Shown here piece after piece: positions 31,619 through 39,201 of a stretch of DNA of 64,000 nt (the stretch's first letter is position 1; each line of letters starts with the position of its first letter). Both the position numbers and the translations under genes were made by a program. The notes under the pieces are model-generated. The model had not been told where the DNA came from. It saw only the letters and a program-made list of their open reading frames with translations, and searched no databases. Origin of the DNA: Hymenobacter sp. 15J16-1T3B (GTDB lineage: Bacteria; Bacteroidota; Bacteroidia; Cytophagales; Hymenobacteraceae); assembly GCF_020711235.1 (NCBI RefSeq), contig NZ_JAJFAV010000005.1, forward strand, positions 289,820-353,819, in the 5' to 3' direction.

Positions 31619-33445
31619 ATGAACCGACTTCTTCCCCGGCTGGGCTTTGGCCTGCTGCTGACCGGTGCCGCCTCGCCCCTGCTGGCGCAGGTGACCGATA
31701 CAACCCAAACGCCCACGCCGACCCCGGCCACGTTGCCGGTTGCGGCCCCGGCTCCCTTCGTGCCCTCACCCGTGGCGCCGACGCCCCCGGCGCCAGCCCG
31801 CCTCGACGTGACGGACCCCAAAGCGCCGCTGCAGGCGCCGGTGTACGTGCCGCTTGATCAGGACGTGTACCGGCTCATTGACCGCTACGCCATCAAGTAC
31901 GGCCCCGATTCGGCGGGCGACATCCACACCTCCACGCGGCCCTACAACCGGGCGGCCGTGGCGCGGCTGGCAGCGCGCATGGCCGCCGCGGGCCGGGTGG
32001 ATGAGTTCAACCAAGCCTACCTGCAGCAGGACAACTGGACGCACTCGGCCGCCGGGCCGGCCGAGAGCAAGCGGCCCATCCTGAAGCACTTCTACCGCAC
32101 GCCCACCGACCTGTTCAGCGTCAACTCGCCCGACTTCCAGCTGCGCGTGAACCCGGTGCTGAACCTGCAGGTGGGCGGCGGTTCCGACGGCTTCCTCTAC
32201 ACCAACACCCGCGGGGCGCAGGTGGAAGGCACCATCGACAAGCGCCTGGGCTTCTATACCTACTTCACCGACACGCAGATGCGGGTGCCGGAGTACGTAG
32301 CCGGCCGCATCCGCCGTGACAACGCCGTGCCGCACGAGGGCTACTGGAAGTACTTCAAGAACCAGCAAAACCAGTTCGACTTCCTCACCGCCCGGGGCTA
32401 CATCACCTACGCTGCCACCCGCCACATCAACGTGCAGCTGGGCCACGACCGCAACGTCATCGGCAACGGCTACCGCTCGTTGATTTTGTCGGATTTCTCG
32501 GCGCCGTACTTCTTCCTGAAGCTGAACACGCGCGTCTGGAAGCTGAACTACCAGAACCTCTTCGCCGAGCTGACCGCGGAGCGGCGCAACATCGACACGG
32601 TGTTTCAGAAGAAGTACATGGCCCTGCACCACCTCAGCGTCGACATCACGCCGGGGCTGAACGTGGGCCTGTTCGAGTCGACCATGTTCGGGCGCGGCAA
32701 GGGGCGCTTCGAGCTGCAGTACCTGAACCCCATCATCTTCTACCGCAGCGTGGAGCAGGCCGTCGGCTCGAACGACAACGCCATCCTCGGCGCCGACTTC
32801 CGCTGGAACATCAAGCGCCGCGCCCAGCTCTACGGCCAAGTGGTGCTCGACGAGTTGGTGGTGAGCCAGGTGCGCTCGGGCAACGGCTGGTGGGCCAACA
32901 AGCAGGCCTTCCAGGTGGGCGGCAAGTACCTCGACGTGTTCGGCCTCTCGAACCTGGACTTGCAGGTGGAGTACAACTTCATTCGCCCCTACACCTACCA
33001 GCACCTCGACCTGTACCGCGCCTACGAGCACTACGGGCAGCCGCTGGCCCACCCCATCGGGGCCAACCTGCGGGAGCTGTTCGGGCAGCTGAGCTACCAG
33101 CCGCTGCCCCGCCTGACCCTGGTGGGCAAGGGCTTTTACTCGGTGTACGGCGAGGACGTGACGGTGTTGGACGAACTGGGCCGGCCCAAGCTGCTCAACT
33201 ACGGCGGCAACGTGCTGCAGCCCTACACCACCCGGGTGCAGGATTACAACAACGTGGTGGCCCAAGGCCGCCGCGTGGAGCAGCTCTTCGCCGACTTCAC
33301 CGCTACCTGGATGGCCCGGCCCAACCTCTGGCTCGACGCCAAGCTGGTGGCCCGCAGCGCCCGGGCCGACGGCACCCGCACCACGGGCGTGTACCCCTCG
33401 CTGGCCCTGCGCTGGAACGCGGCCCAGCGCCTGCACGAGTTTTAA
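31619..33445 (+). CDS. RemB/Wzi-like outer membrane beta-barrel protein
   Basis: 608 residues from the ATG at 31619, chosen because it opens a signal peptide (MNRLLPRLGFGLLLTGAASPLLAQ); a Thr/Pro-rich spacer of ~35 residues follows. The rest is rich in aromatic and alternating beta strands and ends in ...HEF with a terminal Phe, as expected for an outer membrane barrel. Segments such as GRGKGRFELQYLNPIIFYRSVEQAVGSNDNA and LGHDRNVIGNGYRSLILSDFSAPYFFLKL resemble Bacteroidota gliding-motility RemB and capsule-assembly Wzi-type proteins. A role in surface polysaccharide display or adhesin movement is likely but unproven. Confidence 0.7.
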   Translation: MNRLLPRLGFGLLLTGAASPLLAQVTDTTQTPTPTPATLPVAAPAPFVPSPVAPTPPAPARLDVTDPKAPLQAPVYVPLDQDVYRLIDRYAIKYGPDSAGDIHTSTRPYNRAAVARLAARMAAAGRVDEFNQAYLQQDNWTHSAAGPAESKRPILKHFYRTPTDLFSVNSPDFQLRVNPVLNLQVGGGSDGFLYTNTRGAQVEGTIDKRLGFYTYFTDTQMRVPEYVAGRIRRDNAVPHEGYWKYFKNQQNQFDFLTARGYITYAATRHINVQLGHDRNVIGNGYRSLILSDFSAPYFFLKLNTRVWKLNYQNLFAELTAERRNIDTVFQKKYMALHHLSVDITPGLNVGLFESTMFGRGKGRFELQYLNPIIFYRSVEQAVGSNDNAILGADFRWNIKRRAQLYGQVVLDELVVSQVRSGNGWWANKQAFQVGGKYLDVFGLSNLDLQVEYNFIRPYTYQHLDLYRAYEHYGQPLAHPIGANLRELFGQLSYQPLPRLTLVGKGFYSVYGEDVTVLDELGRPKLLNYGGNVLQPYTTRVQDYNNVVAQGRRVEQLFADFTATWMARPNLWLDAKLVARSARADGTRTTGVYPSLALRWNAAQRLHEF

Positions 33446-33566
33446 GCCCGGGGCACGGCTAAGTTGTCCGAATCACCCTAATTTTGAGGACGATTGTCGT
33501 TCGGTGGTGCCACGGCTTGCAGTCGTGGCATCATTCGTTTTATGCCGGCTTATTCCCCTTACCCCC

Positions 33567-33923
33567 ATGCAGACTACCGCTACCATCACGCTCTACCGCC
33601 CCGTTAACCAGGCCGAATTGGACCTCATTGCGCAAAGCGGCTGGCAGGCGTTTCCGCCGCGTCTGCCCGAGCAGCCCATCTTTTACCCCGTTACCAACGA
33701 GGCCTACGCGGTCCAGATTGCCCGCGACTGGAACGTGCCCTACTACGGCGTGGGCTACGTGCTGCGCTTTGAGGTGGGCGCAGCCTATGCCGCCCGCTTC
33801 CCGGTGCAAAACGTGGGCGGCCCCGAGCACGACGAGCTGTGGGTGCCGGCCGAGGAGCTGGCCGAATTCAACCTGCACATCCTCGGCCCAATTGAAGTGA
33901 CCCAGACCTTCCGGCGCGAGTAA
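33567..33923 (+). CDS. Small conserved protein (ADP-ribosylation/crystallin J1-annotated family)
   Basis: 118 residues from the ATG at 33567 (MQTTATITLYRPVNQAEL); the frame is open further upstream but without family-like sequence. Conserved-looking stretches are LIAQSGWQAFPPRLPEQPIFYPV, NEAYAVQIARDW, GYVLRFEV and NVGGPEHDELWVPAEELAEFN. Proteins like this are often labelled ADP-ribosylation/crystallin J1, but they lack the residues of the real ADP-ribosylglycohydrolases, and the R...Y...E pattern could equally suggest a small ART-like fold. It is a cytosolic protein of unknown function. A TAATTTTG element at 33479 may be its promoter. Confidence 0.7.
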   Translation: MQTTATITLYRPVNQAELDLIAQSGWQAFPPRLPEQPIFYPVTNEAYAVQIARDWNVPYYGVGYVLRFEVGAAYAARFPVQNVGGPEHDELWVPAEELAEFNLHILGPIEVTQTFRRE

Positions 33924-33937
33924 GCGATGCACTGGCA

Positions 33938-34118
33938 GTCATTGCGAGCGAAGCGCGGCAATCCTTCCTCTCGCGGCACGTCGGCTCAGCTGGCAGCCCC
34001 CATTACCTCCGCTCGGAACCAAGTACCTGGGGTTACGGGCGGGGGTGTTTTTTGGGTAGCAAGCATTGTATCGGCGGTGCTACTAGCGGACCGATTGCCG
34101 CGCTTCGCTCGCAATGAC
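33938..34118. repeat. Intergenic element with 26-base perfect inverted terminal repeats
   Basis: Left arm 33938-33963 begins GTCATTGCGAGCGAAGCGCG; the right arm 34093-34118 is its perfect reverse complement. The 129 bases between them hold no credible gene. The arm sequence belongs to the widespread GTCATTGCGAGCGAAGC repeat type known from many bacterial genomes. It could be a MITE-like or REP-like element. Confidence 0.85.
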
Positions 34119-34231
34119 TACTGGGTACTACCGCCCGCAGCCGGTGCCACAATCGGTGTTGGCTCGGCCGGCGCGGGCGGTTAAGGTATTCGGCCGGGTG
34201 TAGCGTCGAATAGCGTAGCCCCGCCGGGGGT

Positions 34232-34239
34232 TACCTTTG
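34232..34239 (+). promoter_or_regulatory. TACCTTTG promoter element with very short leader
   Basis: An exact match to the Bacteroidota -7 consensus TAnnTTTG, ending 8 bases before the ABC exporter ATG, so the transcript would be almost leaderless. No TTG at the expected -33 distance was found. Confidence 0.4.
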
Positions 34240-34247
34240 TGCTTTCG

Positions 34248-36098
34248 ATGAAGACATACCTGCGCATTCTCAGTTTTGCCCGGCCCTACGCCGACTTCGT
34301 GCCGCTGTACTTTCTGTACACGGTGCTGGGCATTTTCTTCGGCATTGCCAATTTCAGCCTGGTCATTCCGCTGCTCAACGTGCTCTTCGGGGTGGAAGGC
34401 AAGGAGCCCCTGCCGACGGTGGCGCCGCCCTTCACGCTGAGCCTGGACTACGTGACGGGCACCTTCAACTACTATTTTGGGCAGGTGGTGGCCACCGAAG
34501 GACGCATGGGGGCCCTGGGCTTCGTGTGCGGCGTCATCGTGGTGTCCGTGTTTTTCAGCAACTTGTTTCGCTACCTCAGCCTGCGCCTGGTGGCGCGGGT
34601 GCGGGCCCGGGTAATTCGCCAGATGCGGGCGGCGCTCTACCAAAACGTGACGCGCCTGCCGCTGGGCTACTTCTCGGCCACGCGCAAGGGCGACATGATG
34701 TCGCGCTTTACCAGCGACGTGCAGGAAGTAGAAACCTCCGTTATCAACACGCTGCAATCGGTGGTGCGCGAGCCGCTAACCATCTTTTTCATGTTCGCGG
34801 TGCTCTTCAGCATGTCGGTGAAGCTCACGCTGTTTACCCTGATTCTGCTGCCGATTTCGGGCGGGCTGATTGCGGGCGTGTCGAAGCGGCTGCGCACGCA
34901 CGCCAAGACCAGCCAGTCGACCTTGGGCACCATGCTCTCGGTGATTGACGAGACGTTGGGCGGCATGCGCGTCATCAAGGCCTTCAACGCCGAGCCCTAC
35001 GTGACGGAGAAGTTTCACGAGCAAAACGAGCAGTACACCAAGACGCAGCGCCGCATCGACAACACCCGCGACCTGGCCTCGCCCTTCTCCGAGTTTGCGG
35101 GCGTGATGGTGGTGGCCGGCCTGCTGTACTACGGCGGCTCCCTGGTGCTCAGCGGCACGGCTGGCCTGAGCCCGGCGTCCTTTATCACTTACATCATCCT
35201 GTTTTCGCAGATTCTGGTGCCGGCCAAGGCCCTCTCGTCCTCGTTCAGCAACATTCAGCGCGGCCTGGTGGCCGGTGAGCGGGTGCTGAGCATCATCGAC
35301 ACCGAGCCCAGCATCAAGGACAAGCCCGGCGCCGCGACGCTGCCCGCGTTCCGGCACGAAATCGAGTTCAGCGGCGTGGGCTTCGGCTACGGCGGCGAGG
35401 ACGGGCGGCAGGTGCTCAGCGACATCAACCTCACTGTAGCCAAGGGCAAAACCGTGGCGCTGGTGGGGCCCTCGGGCGGCGGCAAAAGCACCCTGGCCGA
35501 CCTGCTCCCGCGCTTCTACGACGTGACCGAGGGCAGCATCCGCATCGACGGCCAGGATCTGCGCGACTGCACCGTGCACTCGGTGCGCGAGCAGATGGGC
35601 ATCGTCACGCAGGAAAGCATCCTGTTCAACGACACCATCTTCAACAACATCCGCTTCAACAAGCTCGACGCCACCGAAGCCGAGGTCATCGAAGCGGCCA
35701 AAATTGCCAACGCCCACGAGTTCATCATGGCCGCCCCCGACGGGTACCAGACCATGATTGGCGACCGGGGCGCGCGCCTCTCGGGCGGGCAACGGCAGCG
35801 CCTGAGCATTGCCCGCGCCATCCTGCGCAACCCGCCCATTCTCATCCTGGACGAAGCCACCTCGGCCCTCGACACCGAAAGCGAAAAGCTGGTGCAGGAA
35901 GCCCTCACGCGCCTGATGACCAACCGCACCTCGCTGGTTATTGCCCACCGCCTGAGCACCGTGCAGCACGCCGACGAAATCGTGGTGCTGCAAAACGGCC
36001 GCATTGCCGAACGCGGCACCCACGACGAGCTGCTGCTGCGCCCCGACGGCCTCTACGCCCGCCTGAGCCGCATGCAGAACAACCCGGCGCTGGCGTAA
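34248..36098 (+). CDS. MsbA-like ABC exporter (fused membrane and ATPase domains)
   Basis: 616 residues from the ATG at 34248 (an in-frame GTG lies three codons upstream). An ABC type-1 membrane domain of about six helices (residues ~10-340) precedes a nucleotide-binding domain: Walker A GPSGGGKST near 407, Q-loop GIVTQES, signature LSGGQRQR near 515, Walker B LILDEATSALD near 532 and H-loop AHRLSTV. It would work as a homodimer in the inner membrane, exporting a lipid or hydrophobic compound. Closest in form to MsbA/lipid A flippases; gmhA (LPS heptose synthesis) two genes downstream supports a lipopolysaccharide role. A multidrug function is possible. Confidence 0.9.
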   Translation: MKTYLRILSFARPYADFVPLYFLYTVLGIFFGIANFSLVIPLLNVLFGVEGKEPLPTVAPPFTLSLDYVTGTFNYYFGQVVATEGRMGALGFVCGVIVVSVFFSNLFRYLSLRLVARVRARVIRQMRAALYQNVTRLPLGYFSATRKGDMMSRFTSDVQEVETSVINTLQSVVREPLTIFFMFAVLFSMSVKLTLFTLILLPISGGLIAGVSKRLRTHAKTSQSTLGTMLSVIDETLGGMRVIKAFNAEPYVTEKFHEQNEQYTKTQRRIDNTRDLASPFSEFAGVMVVAGLLYYGGSLVLSGTAGLSPASFITYIILFSQILVPAKALSSSFSNIQRGLVAGERVLSIIDTEPSIKDKPGAATLPAFRHEIEFSGVGFGYGGEDGRQVLSDINLTVAKGKTVALVGPSGGGKSTLADLLPRFYDVTEGSIRIDGQDLRDCTVHSVREQMGIVTQESILFNDTIFNNIRFNKLDATEAEVIEAAKIANAHEFIMAAPDGYQTMIGDRGARLSGGQRQRLSIARAILRNPPILILDEATSALDTESEKLVQEALTRLMTNRTSLVIAHRLSTVQHADEIVVLQNGRIAERGTHDELLLRPDGLYARLSRMQNNPALA

Positions 36099-36201
36099 AC
36101 GCCGCCCCGGCACCACATCCGAACCCCAGCATGCGTAAAAGGGTATATTTCGCCGCCGACGCCCGTTGGCGGCTTCCACACCCTCACTCCTCCCCTTCCC
36201 C

Positions 36202-36654
36202 ATGTTGATTATTCGCCGTATTGCCACCGTCGCCGTGATGGTGTACTTGCTGCTCACCGTGCTGTTCGTCGTGACGGGCGGCGCCCGCGACGCCATGATG
36301 GCGCTGACCGGCAACCAGAACCCGGCCGAATTCTGGTACGTGATGACGCTCATCGGCGCGGGCCTGCTGCTGCTGCTGCTGCTCACCGAAAACGCCTACA
36401 ACGTGGCCATGCGCCGCGACATCAGCCGCCACGAGCTTAAGGTCAACGAACTGAAAGCCAAGCTCTACGACCACCAGCTGGAGCAGCGCGACCGGGACGT
36501 GCGCCCCGTAGCGGCCACCACTGTGCCCCGCCCCGAGCCGGCCCCCGGCGCCATTCCGCGCGGCAGCATGACGCCCCCGCCCGCCACGCCCTACTCCGGC
36601 GACGACCATCCCACCGACACCACGGTGCGCCCCTCAGACCGCCCGCTGATGTAA
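36202..36654 (+). CDS. Small membrane protein with two helices and Pro-rich tail, unknown
   Basis: 150 residues from the ATG at 36202 (MLIIRRIATVAVMVYLLLTVLF); an upstream in-frame start would add only a Pro/Ser-rich leader. Two membrane helices (about 5-25 and 47-68), then a charged stretch (MRRDISRHELKVNELKAKLYDHQLEQRDRD) that could form a coiled coil, and a disordered Pro-rich tail. I recognise no family. It sits between the ABC exporter (103 bases) and gmhA (9 bases), so it is probably co-transcribed with gmhA or with the exporter. Confidence 0.7.
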   Translation: MLIIRRIATVAVMVYLLLTVLFVVTGGARDAMMALTGNQNPAEFWYVMTLIGAGLLLLLLLTENAYNVAMRRDISRHELKVNELKAKLYDHQLEQRDRDVRPVAATTVPRPEPAPGAIPRGSMTPPPATPYSGDDHPTDTTVRPSDRPLM

Positions 36655-36659
36655 CTTTG
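36652..36659 (+). promoter_or_regulatory. TAACTTTG element immediately before gmhA
   Basis: An exact TAnnTTTG match that overlaps the stop codon of the previous gene and lies 4 bases before the GTG start of gmhA. If active it would give a leaderless or nearly leaderless gmhA transcript. Confidence 0.35.
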
Positions 36660-36663
36660 CCGC

Positions 36664-37254
36664 GTGGCAGACAACACCCTTTCCGACCTTATCCGGGCTG
36701 AGCTGACCGAAGCCCGCAGCGTGCTCGACCGGTTCCTGACCGAACCCCAGCACATCCAGTCCATCGAACGGGCCGCGCGGCTCGTGGCCGACAGCCTTCA
36801 GCAGGGCGGCAAAGTGCTGACCTGCGGCAACGGCGGCTCCTTGTGCGACGCCCAGCACTTCGCCGAGGAGCTGAGCGGGCGCTACCGCCAGGACCGCCCC
36901 GCCTTGGCCGCCATTGCCCTGACGGAAGCCTCGCACATGACCTGCGTGGCCAACGACTACGGCTTCGAGTTTGTGTTCAGCCGCTTTGTGCAGGCCCTGG
37001 GCCGCCCCGGCGACGTGCTGCTGGCCATTAGCACCAGCGGCAACTCGCCCAACATCCTGCGCGCGGCCGAAGCTGCCAAAGCCGCCGGCCTGCAGGTCAT
37101 TGCCCTCACCGGCAAGGACGGCGGGCAGCTGGCCGCCCTGGCCGACGTGGAAATCCGGGCCCCGCACCACGGCTACGCCGACCGGATTCAGGAAATCCAC
37201 ATCAAGGCCATTCACATCATGATCATGCTCATCGAGCAGTTGGTGGCGGCGTAA
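36664..37254 (+). CDS. gmhA: Phosphoheptose isomerase (sedoheptulose 7-phosphate isomerase)
   Basis: 196 residues, GTG start at 36664; the N-terminus [18 protein letters not shown] aligns well with the start of E. coli GmhA as I remember it. SIS-fold enzyme that converts D-sedoheptulose 7-phosphate to D-glycero-D-manno-heptose 7-phosphate, the first step of heptose synthesis for LPS core. Diagnostic stretches: [28 protein letters not shown] (His and Glu zinc ligands), [16 protein letters not shown] and [16 protein letters not shown] (Gln and His ligands). All are intact. It is close to the MsbA-like exporter, fitting an envelope polysaccharide cluster. Confidence 0.94.
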   Translation: MADNTLSDLIRAELTEARSVLDRFLTEPQHIQSIERAARLVADSLQQGGKVLTCGNGGSLCDAQHFAEELSGRYRQDRPALAAIALTEASHMTCVANDYGFEFVFSRFVQALGRPGDVLLAISTSGNSPNILRAAEAAKAAGLQVIALTGKDGGQLAALADVEIRAPHHGYADRIQEIHIKAIHIMIMLIEQLVAA

Positions 37255-37280
37255 TTCTGCCAGTAGATAAAAAGCAGCCC

Positions 37281-37476
37281 GTCATCCTGAGGCGCAGCCG
37301 AAGGACCTTCCTCGCACCCCGCACTAACTAAGAAGCGCAGCCACTAATGCCCCATCGTAAGGGCCGCGGTGGCTGCGCTTCTTAGTTAGCTGCCTTTAGC
37401 AGAAAGGCGTCGGCAGCGGCGGTGCAGGCTTTGAGGAAGGTCCTTCGGCTGCGCCGTACGCCAGATGAAGGATGAC
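37281..37476. repeat. Nested inverted-repeat intergenic element, copy 2
   Basis: GTCATCC (37281-37287) pairs with GGATGAC (37470-37476); a 23-base perfect arm at 37291-37313 (GGCGCAGCCGAAGGACC...) pairs with 37433-37455; and a 21-base inner hairpin pairs 37324-37344 with 37369-37389. It has the same plan and shared ends as copy 1 at 22715-22919. It fills the gap between gmhA and the ComM-like gene. Confidence 0.9.
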
Positions 37477-37567
37477 GTCCTGATGTTGCCCACGATGCCG
37501 GCCTGATTTCATTGCCCAGCCTCCGGGCATCCTTATCTTCGCCCTCCCTCTCTTGCATTTTATCTCT

Positions 37568-39106
37568 ATGGTTACCAAGACCTACGGCTCGGCCGTGCAG
37601 GGCGTTAATGCCTATACCATTACTATTGAAGTCGTTGTATCTCAGGGCATGGGCTTTTTCGTGGTGGGCCTGCCCGATAACGCCATCAAGGAAAGCCAGC
37701 AGCGCATCGAGGCGGCCATGCGGGTGCGGGGCTACAACATGCCGCGCACCAAGGTAGTAGTGAACATGGCCCCGGCCGACATTCGCAAGGAAGGCTCGGC
37801 GTATGACTTGGCCATCGCGCTGGGCATTCTGCACGCCTCCCAGCAAATCAGCACCGAGCGGTTGGGCGAGTACATCATCATGGGCGAACTGGCGCTGGAC
37901 GGGGAGCTGCGGCCCATTAAGGGCGTGCTGCCCATTGCCATTCAGGCCCGCAAGGAGGGCTTTAAGGGCTTTATCCTGCCCCGACAAAATGCTCAGGAAG
38001 CCGCCATCGTCAACAACCTCGACGTGATTCCCGTCGACACCATGCAGCAGGCCATCGATTTTGTGGAAGGCCGCGCCGCAATCGAGCCGCTGACGGTGGA
38101 CACCCGCGACGTGTTCATGCACTCGGCCAACCAGTACGCCGCCGACTTCGCCGACGTGCAGGGCCAGGAAAACATCAAGCGGGCCCTGGAAATAGCCGCG
38201 GCCGGCGGGCACAACGTCATCATGATTGGGCCGCCCGGCGCGGGCAAGACCATGCTGGCCAAGCGCCTGCCCAGCATCCTGCCGGCCCTGACTATGCTGG
38301 AAGCGTTGGAAGCCACTAAGATTCACTCGGTAGCCGGTAAGCTCGGCACCAATGCTTCGCTGCTGAACACCCGCCCCTTCCGGGCCCCGCACCACACCAT
38401 TTCGGACGTGGCGCTGGTGGGCGGGGGCGGCAACCCGCAGCCCGGCGAAATTTCCCTGGCGCACAACGGCGTGCTGTTTCTGGACGAGCTGCCCGAATTT
38501 AAGCGCACGGTGCTGGAGGTGATGCGCCAGCCCCTGGAGGAGCGCCGCGTGACCATTTCGCGGGCCAAGGTCAGCATCGACTTCCCGGCCAATTTCATGC
38601 TCATTGCCAGCATGAACCCCTGCCCCTGCGGCTACTACAACCACCCGGACAAAGAATGCGTGTGCGGGCCCGGCGTGGTGCAGAAGTACCTGAACAAAGT
38701 CTCCGGCCCGCTGCTCGACCGCATCGACCTGCACGTGGAAGTGACGCCGGTGACCTTCGACCAGATGACCGAGACGCGCCGCTCCGAGAGCAGCGGCACC
38801 ATTCAGGAGCGCGTGGAGCAGGCCCGGCAGGTGCAGGCCGCCCGGTTCCATAATTTCCCCGACATCCATTCCAACGCCATGATGCCCTCGCAGATGGTCA
38901 AGGACATCTGCCAGATCAACCCGGCGGGTCGCACCTTGCTCAAGACGGCCATGGAGCGCCTCGGTCTTTCGGCCCGGGCCTACGACCGGATCCTCAAAGT
39001 AGCCCGCACCATTGCCGACCTGGCCGGCAGCGAAGAAATCCGCATCGAGCACCTGGCCGAGGCTATTCAGTACCGCAGCCTCGACCGGGAAGGCTGGGCC
39101 GGGTAG
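37568..39106 (+). CDS. comM: YifB/ComM-family Mg-chelatase-like AAA+ ATPase
   Basis: 512 residues from the ATG at 37568. N-terminal ChlI-like domain (KTYGSAVQGVNAYTITIEV...GLPDNAIKESQQRIEAA), AAA+ core with Walker A GPPGAGKT near residue 221, Walker B VLFLDELPEF, sensor segment SMNPCPCG with nearby cysteines typical of the family, and the C-terminal Mg-chelatase-related domain (QYRSLDREGWAG). In naturally competent bacteria ComM is a hexameric helicase that promotes branch migration during integration of DNA taken up. Function here is assumed by homology; no competence genes are nearby. Confidence 0.93.
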   Translation: MVTKTYGSAVQGVNAYTITIEVVVSQGMGFFVVGLPDNAIKESQQRIEAAMRVRGYNMPRTKVVVNMAPADIRKEGSAYDLAIALGILHASQQISTERLGEYIIMGELALDGELRPIKGVLPIAIQARKEGFKGFILPRQNAQEAAIVNNLDVIPVDTMQQAIDFVEGRAAIEPLTVDTRDVFMHSANQYAADFADVQGQENIKRALEIAAAGGHNVIMIGPPGAGKTMLAKRLPSILPALTMLEALEATKIHSVAGKLGTNASLLNTRPFRAPHHTISDVALVGGGGNPQPGEISLAHNGVLFLDELPEFKRTVLEVMRQPLEERRVTISRAKVSIDFPANFMLIASMNPCPCGYYNHPDKECVCGPGVVQKYLNKVSGPLLDRIDLHVEVTPVTFDQMTETRRSESSGTIQERVEQARQVQAARFHNFPDIHSNAMMPSQMVKDICQINPAGRTLLKTAMERLGLSARAYDRILKVARTIADLAGSEEIRIEHLAEAIQYRSLDREGWAG

Positions 39107-39131
39107 CCCCCGCCGCAGCGCCCTTCTTGCT

Positions 39132-39179
39132 CCGTCGCCCCGGCGCAGCGCCTCACTGAGGACGGCACCGGGGCGACGG
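39132..39179. terminator. Hairpin between convergent genes
   Basis: Perfect 12-base arms CCGTCGCCCCGG (39132-39143) and CCGGGGCGACGG (39168-39179) with a 24-base loop, 25 bases after the comM-like stop and 22 before the stop of the SpvB-like gene. No U tract is present. Confidence 0.65.
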
Positions 39180-39201
39180 TATTTGGGAGTACCACGCAAG
39201 C

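Noticed and set aside
33938..34118. The 26-base inverted repeats as the ends of an insertion sequence
   Set aside because: Only 129 bases lie between the arms and there is no transposase frame, so only a non-autonomous element is possible.
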